Assembly: GCA_016125275.1 (NCBI GenBank)
Contig: WGMB01000009.1
Span: 390,939-454,938 of the forward strand
Direction of reading: 5' to 3'
DNA length: 64,000 bases
Source of the DNA: Acidobacteriota bacterium
GTDB lineage: Bacteria > Acidobacteriota > Terriglobia > Bryobacterales > UBA6623
The notes under the pieces are model-generated. The model searched no databases. It saw nothing but the letters and a program-made list of their open reading frames with translations, and had not been told where the DNA came from. This document shows positions 35,300 through 42,117 of the stretch, piece by piece (the first letter of the stretch is position 1; each line of letters begins with the position of its first letter). The position numbers were made by a program, and so were the translations under genes.

Positions 35300-35763
35300 A
35301 CCACCCGCAACAGCGCATCATTCTGGCCGTCGGCCTGCCCGGCGCCGGCAAGTCCACCTGGTTCCAGCGGCACGGCATCACGCCGCTGTCGAGCGACCAG
35401 ATGCGGCTGCTGCTGGCCGACGACGAGAACGACCAGTCGATCCACATCGAGGTCTTCGAGTCGCTGCGCTACCTGCTGACGCAGCGGCTGCGCATCGGCC
35501 GCCCAGCCAGCTACGTGGACGCCACGCACCTGCTGCGGATCCATCGCCAGGCCTACCACGAGCTGGCGCGCGAGCAGGGCTGCCTGGTCGAAGCGCTGTG
35601 GTTCGACGCGCCGCTGGAGCTGTGCCTGGAGCGCAACCGGGCCCGGCCGCGCAGGGTTCCCGAAGAGGTGATGCTCGAGATGGCGCGCACCTTCGAGCCG
35701 CCAACCGAGGAGGAAGGCTTTGCGGCGGTGACGCGGCTGCGCGAGCCGGCGCGAGGGGCTTGA
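35296..35763 (+). CDS. P-loop kinase, polynucleotide kinase-like
   Basis: A 155-residue AAA/P-loop protein with Walker A GLPGAGKST near residues 13-21, an SSDQMR switch-like motif near 33, YVDATHLLRIHR near 74 and a mobile lid with ERNRARPRRVPEEV near 115. Such small proteins phosphorylate nucleic acid ends or small metabolites. The TTG start at 35296 overlaps the dehydrogenase stop (TTGA), and no other start precedes the P-loop. The 208 bases before the next gene show no feature I can support. Confidence 0.75.
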   Translation: MNHPQQRIILAVGLPGAGKSTWFQRHGITPLSSDQMRLLLADDENDQSIHIEVFESLRYLLTQRLRIGRPASYVDATHLLRIHRQAYHELAREQGCLVEALWFDAPLELCLERNRARPRRVPEEVMLEMARTFEPPTEEEGFAAVTRLREPARGA

Positions 35764-35971
35764 CAGGGCCGCGTATCCTGGAAGCGCCCGATTCGCGGGG
35801 TAATGTCCGCGGATTCCCGTTGACCGCCCTCGGCCGTTCCCGTATTCTGTTCGCGCGCTGAGCGACCCCGCCCGAACCGCGGGCGCCGTTCCGGCCCCGC
35901 AAAAAGGCCCCGAGAGCCCGCCAAACCCCGGTCGCCCGTTTTCGCCCTGTCGCCCGTTGGAACCCATCGCC

Positions 35972-38900
35972 ATGTCGTCCTCCCCCGAAATCATCCGCCG
36001 CTTCGAAGCCGCCGAGCCCACCGAGCTGGCCGCCCTGGTCGATTCGCTGACCGCCGAGCAGGAGCGCCAACTGCGCGACTACTTGGGCGACGGCCGCTTC
36101 GAGCGCATGCGCCGGATGGCGCGACCGGTGACCCGCGGACCCGCCGCGGCGCAGGAGCTCAAGGGCAACGTGGTGGTGCTGCCCGGCATCATGGGCTCGG
36201 AGCTGAGCTGGTTCAAGACGCCGGTGGCCTCGGACAAGATTTGGCTGAGCATTCTGCGGTTGATGGGCGGAGGCTTTCGCCACCTGGACGTGCGGCCCGA
36301 CGGCTCGTCGGCCGAGCAGGTGGAAGCCTCGGGGGTGCTGAAGCGCTTCTACGGCGAGCTGATCCTGCAACTGGCGCAGAACTGGAACGTGCGCTCGTTC
36401 TGGTTCGACTGGCGGCTGGACATCCGCGATTGCGCCGACGAGCTCGACCGCCGGATCGAGAAGTGGTTCGGCGCCGACGCGCCGGTGCATCTGGTGGCGC
36501 ACTCGATGGGCGGGCTGGTCTCGCGGGCCTTCATCCACCGCCACCCGGAGCGCTGGCGCAAGGCGCAGCAGGGCTCGCGCGGCGGCCGGCTGGTGATGCT
36601 GGGCACGCCGAACTACGGCTCTTTCGAGATCGTGCAGTTGCTCGAAGGCATCAACGGCAACATCCGCAAGCTGGCTCTGGCGGACCTGTTCAGCTCGACC
36701 GACGACCTTCTGGGGATCATCAAGAACTTCGTGGGGACCTACCAGATGCTGCCCGCTCCGGGAGCGGTGGGCGGCGCCGACAGGCTGTATGAGACGGCGA
36801 CCTACGGCGCGCTGCAGCCGCCGAAAGCGCGCTTTGACGCGGCCAAGACCTTCCACCAGGAGCTCAAGGACGTCGTCGACCCGCAGCGCATGATCTACGT
36901 GGCGGGCTACGGCTTCGACACCGCCGTGGGCGTCAAGGACTTCGCCCAACTGGACTCGAAGAAGAAGGGCTACATCTACAACAAGCTGGGCGACGGCACC
37001 GTGCCGCACGCCTTCGGCCTGCTGCCGGGGACGCCGACCTACTACGTGGAAGCCGAGCACGGCGGGCTGCCGGAGGACAAGACCGTGCTGGGGGCGATCG
37101 ACGAGCTGCTCGAGATCGGCAAGACCGACAAGCTGTCCTCGCGGCTGCCGGCCACGCGCGGCGCGGAGCTCGAGGCGGAGATCGCCGAGGGCGACGTGGA
37201 GGCGCGGGAGCGGCGCGAGATGAGCCGGATCGAGGAGCTGCGGCGGCTCTCCGAGGCCCGCCGGCGTGGAGCCGAGGGCGAGCCGGAGCTGACCGAGGAC
37301 GAGCAGCGCGAGGCCGAGGAGCTGGTGGTGCGGGGCCTGCTCGGCTCCGGCCCCGAAAGGGCGGCCCCGGCGGAGGCCGGCCCGCCGGCCGCAGCCGAGC
37401 TGATTCCGCTGACGCTGCGGCTGCTGCAAGGCGGCATCGAGCAGAGCTCCTGGCGGGCGGGCTCAAAGACGGTGACCGTCGACGCCCTTGCGGTGGGCCA
37501 CTACGAGGGCGTGCTGCCGGTGCGGGCGGAAAAGGCCCTGGACGAAGCGATTTCCAAGGGACTGCCCGGCGACGCCCAGACCTCCGGCTTGATCCACGAC
37601 CTGGTCGCGCGCGGCGCGCCGCTGGGCGCCTTGGGACAGATCTACGTGATCGACGATCCCCGCCGAGGGGCCGACGGACGGGTGGTGGCGATCACCGGCA
37701 TGGGCCGTGAGGGCCGCTGCGGGCCGGCCGAGCTCGAGCTGGCCGTGCGCGAGCTGGCCTGGACGCTGGGGCGGCTGGGCAAGAAGCACTTGGCGTCGGT
37801 GCTGATCGGCTCCGGCGAGGGCAACATGACGATGGAGCAGGCGCTGGAGAGCTGGATGCAAGGGCTCTCCACCGCGCTGCGCAACGCGCCGCAAGGCCAG
37901 CGGCTCGAGTCGGTCTCGTTCGTGGAGCTGCGGGCCGCCCGTACCTACCAGTTGGACGTGGCGCTGACGCGCATCGGCCGGCGCTCGCCGGACCCCGACG
38001 CGGGCGTGAAGATCGATTACGAGGCGTGGAGCGACGCCCGTCTGGCGAACCTGCGCAAGACCGCCGTGGAAGAGGAGACCGCGCGGCTGGAGGAGGATCT
38101 GGAGCGCCGCCGGGCGCTGCTGGAGGAAGGCCCCTCCGCCGAGGAGGCCAACCCCGAGCCGATCCGCATGTCGGTGGAGATCGTCGACAGCGTCTACCGC
38201 TACAGTCTGCTGACCGAATGGGCCGCCTCGCCGGTGCGCGAGAACCCGATCGACCCGGAGATCATCGCCGAGATCAGCCAGAAGCTGATCGCCGAGGCCG
38301 ACCCGCAGCGCCAGAGCGACCTGATCGCAGCCCTGGAGCGGCTGCTGATTCCGGAAGAGATCCTGCGGGAGATCACCCGCAGCGGCCCGATCGTGCTGAC
38401 CTGCGACACGACGACGGCGTCGATTCCGTGGGAGATGCTGGGCCGCGTGGTGGACCAGCGGCGGCCGATCGCCGCCGAGGAGGCCAGCGGCAACGTGGAC
38501 CGCGGCAACCGCCCGTTCGGCGTCTTCCGGGGGCTGACGCGGCGCTTCAACACGCGCTTCGCGGCGCTGCAGCAGGACGGCGCGGGGGAGATCCGGCGCA
38601 TCCGCACGCTCATCATCGGCGACCCGGCGGACAACCTGCCGGGCGCGGCGACCGAGGCGGCCGAGGTCGCCAAGTACTTCACCGAGCTGGCCGCCAATAA
38701 CCCGTGGAAGGACCGCGGCGTGGAGATCAGCGTGCCCGAGGCGCTGATCGGTTCGCGCGACGCGACCCGCGCGAACGTGCTGGAGAAGCTGCTGCTGAAC
38801 CGCTACGACATTCTGCACTACGCCGGCCACGCGGTCTTCGACCCGAAGGAGTGGTGGAAGTCCGGCTGGATCTTCGCCGGCGGCAAACGGCTGTCGACGG

Positions 38901-39289
38901 GCGAGCTGCGGCGGCTGGACAAGCTGCCGCCGCTGGTGTTCTCGAACGCCTGCGAGTCCGGCGCGACGCCGCAGCGCATGGACGCGGTTTCGCGGCAGTT
39001 GGCGCCGAGCTTCGCCGAGTCGTTCTTCGAGAAGGGCGTGGTGGACTTCGTGGCGAGCGGCTGGCCGGTGTACGACGACGCGGCGCTGGATTTTGCGCGG
39101 GCGTTCTACCAGGCGATTCTGCCGGCGACGGCGGGCCAGGAGCCGGAGACGACCCACGAAGCCGTCCGCCGGGCGCGGACCGTGCTGTACGGCAAAGCCA
39201 AGGATTTGCCGCGGAGCTACGGCAAGACTTGGGGGGCCTATCAGCACTACGGGGCGCACAACTTCCGGCTGATCATGCCGGCGAAGTAG
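35972..39289 (+). CDS. LCAT-like lipase / M17_N-like / CHAT protease fusion protein
   Basis: A 1,105-residue soluble protein with no signal peptide. (1) Residues 1-50 form a small helical head. (2) About 55-370 is an LCAT/PGAP1-like alpha/beta hydrolase: VVVLPGIMGSELSWF near 62, nucleophile S178 in AHSMGG, D341 in GDGTVP, and H363 in AEHGGL make a plausible triad. (3) About 380-470 is a charged helical linker. (4) About 480-680 resembles the macro-like N-terminal domain of M17 aminopeptidases (VDALAVGHYEG... VVAITGMG). (5) About 740-1105 is a CHAT caspase-like protease with H953 in HYAGHAVFD and C994 in FSNACESG. ATG at 35972 was preferred to a TTG 15 bases upstream. A protease-controlled lipase is inferred. 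Confidence 0.85.
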   Translation: MSSSPEIIRRFEAAEPTELAALVDSLTAEQERQLRDYLGDGRFERMRRMARPVTRGPAAAQELKGNVVVLPGIMGSELSWFKTPVASDKIWLSILRLMGGGFRHLDVRPDGSSAEQVEASGVLKRFYGELILQLAQNWNVRSFWFDWRLDIRDCADELDRRIEKWFGADAPVHLVAHSMGGLVSRAFIHRHPERWRKAQQGSRGGRLVMLGTPNYGSFEIVQLLEGINGNIRKLALADLFSSTDDLLGIIKNFVGTYQMLPAPGAVGGADRLYETATYGALQPPKARFDAAKTFHQELKDVVDPQRMIYVAGYGFDTAVGVKDFAQLDSKKKGYIYNKLGDGTVPHAFGLLPGTPTYYVEAEHGGLPEDKTVLGAIDELLEIGKTDKLSSRLPATRGAELEAEIAEGDVEARERREMSRIEELRRLSEARRRGAEGEPELTEDEQREAEELVVRGLLGSGPERAAPAEAGPPAAAELIPLTLRLLQGGIEQSSWRAGSKTVTVDALAVGHYEGVLPVRAEKALDEAISKGLPGDAQTSGLIHDLVARGAPLGALGQIYVIDDPRRGADGRVVAITGMGREGRCGPAELELAVRELAWTLGRLGKKHLASVLIGSGEGNMTMEQALESWMQGLSTALRNAPQGQRLESVSFVELRAARTYQLDVALTRIGRRSPDPDAGVKIDYEAWSDARLANLRKTAVEEETARLEEDLERRRALLEEGPSAEEANPEPIRMSVEIVDSVYRYSLLTEWAASPVRENPIDPEIIAEISQKLIAEADPQRQSDLIAALERLLIPEEILREITRSGPIVLTCDTTTASIPWEMLGRVVDQRRPIAAEEASGNVDRGNRPFGVFRGLTRRFNTRFAALQQDGAGEIRRIRTLIIGDPADNLPGAATEAAEVAKYFTELAANNPWKDRGVEISVPEALIGSRDATRANVLEKLLLNRYDILHYAGHAVFDPKEWWKSGWIFAGGKRLSTGELRRLDKLPPLVFSNACESGATPQRMDAVSRQLAPSFAESFFEKGVVDFVASGWPVYDDAALDFARAFYQAILPATAGQEPETTHEAVRRARTVLYGKAKDLPRSYGKTWGAYQHYGAHNFRLIMPAK

Positions 39290-39635
39290 GCGGGCGAGGA
39301 TGATCGAGATATTCCTGCAGCGTTGCGATCAACGCCGGCAGGTCCTGCTCGACCGTCTTCCAGACCTGCTCGTGGTCGATGTCGAAATAGGCATGGACCA
39401 GGCGGTTGCGCATTCCGACCATCGCCGGCCAGGGTATCTCGGATAGCCGAAGGCGGACGTCTTCGGTGATGCGGGAGGCCGCCTCCCCGATGATTTCCAG
39501 GAGCTTGACGATTCCGAAGGCCCAAACCGGGTCATAGGCCAGATCTTCGCGCACTCGTGTAGCCGCCGATTCAACGGCCGTTCTGGCGGCGTCGAGCATG
39601 TGCCGCAGCCGCACCTCATCGTCAACGATGGGCAT
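39273..39635 (-). CDS. HepT-like HEPN ribonuclease toxin (DUF86)
   Basis: A 120-residue all-helical HEPN protein. The R-x(4)-H ribonuclease motif is in MRNRLVHAYFDID near residues 83-95, and AFGIVKLLEIIGEAAS lies before it. Members are RNase toxins neutralised by the MNT partner through AMP addition near the active site. The start at 39635 lies within the MNT gene (14-base overlap) and gives the standard length. Its 3' end overlaps the end of the CHAT fusion gene by 17 bases, tail to tail. Confidence 0.88.
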   Translation of the reverse strand: MPIVDDEVRLRHMLDAARTAVESAATRVREDLAYDPVWAFGIVKLLEIIGEAASRITEDVRLRLSEIPWPAMVGMRNRLVHAYFDIDHEQVWKTVEQDLPALIATLQEYLDHPRPPTSPA

Positions 39636-39924
39636 AGCGCAGCTCGGCGTGGCGCAACACATCGTCTCGGAAATAGCGGCTGAGCTCGGCCGGCGTTCGG
39701 AGGTCCACCTTTCGCCCGAGAATCTCCGTCAGCTCCGCTTCCAACTTCGCCATCCCGACCAGACTCGGCGTCTGACCGGGGTCGAACTCGACCAGTAAAT
39801 CGAGGTCGCTGGCCGGGCCGAAACGCTCGGTGAGCGCCGATCCAAACACAGAGAGCTTCCGCACGCGGTTCCGCCGGCAGAGCTGCGCGATCCGGTCTTG
39901 CGGCCACTGGGTCCGATCGAGCAT
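39622..39924 (-). CDS. MntA-like minimal nucleotidyltransferase antitoxin
   Basis: A 100-residue MNT protein with the nucleotidyltransferase motif in VFGSALTERFGPASDLDLLVEF near residues 27-48 (G-S and D-x-D, catalytic) and a second acidic strand GRKVDLRTP near 70. It is the antitoxin of the HEPN/MNT pair, AMPylating the toxin. It is the first gene of the pair and starts 93 bases from the divergent Phd gene. The neighbouring antitoxin genes are therefore back to back and may share a regulatory region. Confidence 0.88.
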   Translation of the reverse strand: MLDRTQWPQDRIAQLCRRNRVRKLSVFGSALTERFGPASDLDLLVEFDPGQTPSLVGMAKLEAELTEILGRKVDLRTPAELSRYFRDDVLRHAELRYAHR

Positions 39925-40017
39925 TCCGCTTGGATCTTAGCGCATCCGGCTGACAACTCCGCAGAGGGCGAAGCGACCGGTTGACTGGTCCCTTCTTCCC
40001 ATATACTGAGGCCAGCC

Positions 40018-40305
40018 ATGGCGACCGGAGCCCAACCTGAAACCGTCGGCGCGAGCGACTTCAAGGCTCGCTGCTTGAAGATTCTTGACGAGGTCGCCGA
40101 AACGGGCCGACCGGTCACCGTTACCAAGCACGGCAAGCCGATCGCGAGGCTGGTTCCCATTGCGGCGGAGCGCAAGCCCTTCAAGGGCCGCTGGGCCGGC
40201 AAAGCCCGTACGCTGGGAGACATCGTGAGCTCGGATGCCGGCGGCTGGGATCCGGACGAGACGGTCCGAGAATGGGACGAGATCATGGCCCAAGGGGATG
40301 TCTAG
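40018..40305 (+). CDS. Phd/YefM-type antitoxin
   Basis: A 95-residue protein. Residues 11-50 match the Phd/YefM DNA-binding fold: ASDFKARCLKILDEVAETGRP followed by VTVTKHGKPIARLVPI. The C-terminal half (WDPDETVREWDEIMAQGD) is acidic and would wrap and block the toxin. The stop codon is directly followed by the toxin start. The antitoxin usually represses its own promoter, which would lie in the 93-base gap shared with the divergent MNT gene. Confidence 0.88.
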   Translation: MATGAQPETVGASDFKARCLKILDEVAETGRPVTVTKHGKPIARLVPIAAERKPFKGRWAGKARTLGDIVSSDAGGWDPDETVREWDEIMAQGDV

Positions 40306-40701
40306 TTGTTCCTGCTCGACACCCACGTCTTCTGGTGGTTGCTAGCCGAGCCGGAACGCCTCTCCGCGTCCCACGCCGTCATCCTGGATCAAGCAGAGGC
40401 GGAGGGGAGCCCGCTCCAGATCAGTTGCTACAGCCTGTGGGAGCTTGGCCAGATGGCCGCGCGGGGTCGGATACTGCCCCCTGAGCCGCTCCATCTGTGG
40501 CTGCCGAGCATCGACCAAGACCCGGATATCGTCGTCCACCCGCTGACCGGCGCCGTGGCGGCGGATGCAGTGCAGCTGAGCGATAGGTTCCCCAAGGACC
40601 CCGGTGACCGCATTATTGCGGCGACAGCAAGGGTCCACGGTTTGACGTTGCTCACAGCGGACTGGGCCATTCGCAAGTCCGACGAAGTCCCAGTCGCCTA
40701 G
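40306..40701 (+). CDS. VapC-like PIN domain ribonuclease toxin
   Basis: A 131-residue PIN-domain protein. The first catalytic acid is in FLLDTHVFWWLL near residue 5. Further acidic residues lie in the mid-region, and the C-terminal FPKDPGDRIIAATA followed by LLTADWAI gives the late catalytic aspartates. TTG start at 40306, immediately after the antitoxin stop, with no spacer, so translation is coupled. It is expected to cleave RNA when released from the Phd-like antitoxin. Confidence 0.88.
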   Translation: MFLLDTHVFWWLLAEPERLSASHAVILDQAEAEGSPLQISCYSLWELGQMAARGRILPPEPLHLWLPSIDQDPDIVVHPLTGAVAADAVQLSDRFPKDPGDRIIAATARVHGLTLLTADWAIRKSDEVPVA

Positions 40702-40711
40702 GGCCCCCAAC

Positions 40712-42025
40712 TCACGGGCGCACTAGGCTCCCATCCATGCCGCGGACCGTCGTCCAGTCGGAGGTGTGGTGGTCGTCGACCAGCGGGTATTTGGCGGCGA
40801 CGTCTTCCTTGATGTCGATGCCCAGACCCGGCAGGTCCGAGCCGTAGAGGTAGCCGCCGCGCAACTCCGCCGCGCCGGGCATCATCTCGCGGACTGCTTC
40901 CGGGAAATCGTTCTCTTCCTGGATGCCGAAGCTCGAGATCGACATGTCCACGTGGTAGGCCAGCAACTGGTTGATCGGGTCGTTCTCGCCGCCTTCCTGG
41001 AACGCCGTGCGGCAGCCGAACTGCTCACACAACGCCGCGATCTTCTTGGCCTGGGTGATGCCGCCGATCATGCCCACCCGGGTGCGGATGAAGTCGATCA
41101 GCCCCTCGGAGATCAGCGGGCGCCACTCCTGCGGCGAGGTGAACAGCTCGCCCATCGCCATCGGCGTGGTCGTCTGCTGCCGGATCTGCCGGAAATACTG
41201 GATCTGCTCCGGCGGCAGGATGTCTTCCACAAAGAACATCTTCACGTCTTCGAGCCGTTTGGCCAGCTCCATGGCCGAAGCCGGCGAGAGGTGCTCGTGG
41301 ACGTCGTGCAGGAACTTCACGTCCCAGCCCATCTTGTCGCGCAGGTGCTGGAAGAGCTGCGGAATCGTGTCGACGTAGAGCTCTTCGTCGAAGGCCTGGC
41401 CCTGGAAGCCGCTTTCGGGGCGGCTGCCCTCCCCCGGCGCGATGAAGCCGCCGCCGCCGTAGCCGCCCATCTGCACCCGGACGTGCCGAAAGCCCTTCTC
41501 ATGCCACTCCTGCGCGCTTTCGACGCAGGCGTCCATGGTCGGTCCGCCGGCGTGGGCGTAGCAGGGCACGGCGTCGCGGGCTTTGCCGCCCAGCAGCTCG
41601 TAGACCGGCATGCCGGCGCGCTTGCCCTTGATGTCCCACAGGGCGGAATCGAGGGCCGTGGCGCAGACGTTGGTGATCGGGCCGTTGCGCCAGTAGGAGC
41701 GCTGGTAGTTCCACTGCCACAGGTCCTCGATGCGGTCAGCCTGCTTGCCGATCCAGAACGGGGCGTAGTGCTTCTCCAGCGCTGCTTTGGCGGCCCAGCA
41801 GAGGTAGCGGTCGTTGGCCGAGCCGACGCCGTAGAGGCCGGGCTCGGAGGTTTCGACCTTGAGGAAGACCCAGGAGTAGCCGGGGCCCGGGCTCGTGCCG
41901 ATGACCTTGACGTTGGTGATGGTGACCGGCGGCAGCCCGCGGGTGGCCTGGGCGTAGAGGTCGGCGGCGCGGAGCATCCAAGGAGCGGGGAGAAGGGCTT
42001 TGAGCAGGTCGCGGCGACTGGGCAT
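40712..42025 (-). CDS. Enolase-superfamily dehydratase (RspA/ManD-like)
   Basis: A 437-residue mandelate racemase/muconate lactonising enzyme family protein. The metal-ligand region VKFLHDVHEHLSP near residue 222, FFVEDILPPE near 248 and MAMGELFTS near 275 match acid-sugar dehydratases such as D-mannonate dehydratase. The N-terminus MPSRRDLLKALLPAPWML looks like a Tat-type signal, unusual for this superfamily, which is mostly cytoplasmic. It was started at 42025 for that reason. It lies downstream of the Oar-like receptor gene and could process a sugar acid imported through it. Confidence 0.8.
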   Translation of the reverse strand: MPSRRDLLKALLPAPWMLRAADLYAQATRGLPPVTITNVKVIGTSPGPGYSWVFLKVETSEPGLYGVGSANDRYLCWAAKAALEKHYAPFWIGKQADRIEDLWQWNYQRSYWRNGPITNVCATALDSALWDIKGKRAGMPVYELLGGKARDAVPCYAHAGGPTMDACVESAQEWHEKGFRHVRVQMGGYGGGGFIAPGEGSRPESGFQGQAFDEELYVDTIPQLFQHLRDKMGWDVKFLHDVHEHLSPASAMELAKRLEDVKMFFVEDILPPEQIQYFRQIRQQTTTPMAMGELFTSPQEWRPLISEGLIDFIRTRVGMIGGITQAKKIAALCEQFGCRTAFQEGGENDPINQLLAYHVDMSISSFGIQEENDFPEAVREMMPGAAELRGGYLYGSDLPGLGIDIKEDVAAKYPLVDDHHTSDWTTVRGMDGSLVRP

Positions 42026-42077
42026 GGCGCCCAGGATTGTAGCGCGAAGACCGTAAGCCGCTACGCCCGACGGAGAA

Positions 42078-42111
42078 GCCCCCCGAACCGCTCCTGGGCG
42101 ATTCGGGGGGC
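42078..42111 (-). terminator. Stem-loop after the Oar-like receptor gene
   Basis: A perfect 10-bp inverted repeat, GCCCCCCGAA (42078-42087) and TTCGGGGGGC (42102-42111), with a 14-base loop. It lies seven bases after the receptor stop codon on the minus strand. No strong U-run follows (the next bases on that strand are TTCTCC), so it may be a weak intrinsic terminator or an mRNA 3' end stabiliser. Confidence 0.65.
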
Positions 42112-42117
42112 GAGTCA

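Noticed and set aside
35378..37429. Long antisense open frame (over 680 codons) across the P-loop kinase and lipase domain
   Set aside because: His/Arg/Gln-rich sequence with no motif, antisense to genes with clear catalytic motifs; a composition artefact.
37463..39259. Antisense frame of about 600 codons across the CHAT domain
   Set aside because: No motif; the sense strand has intact CHAT catalytic residues.
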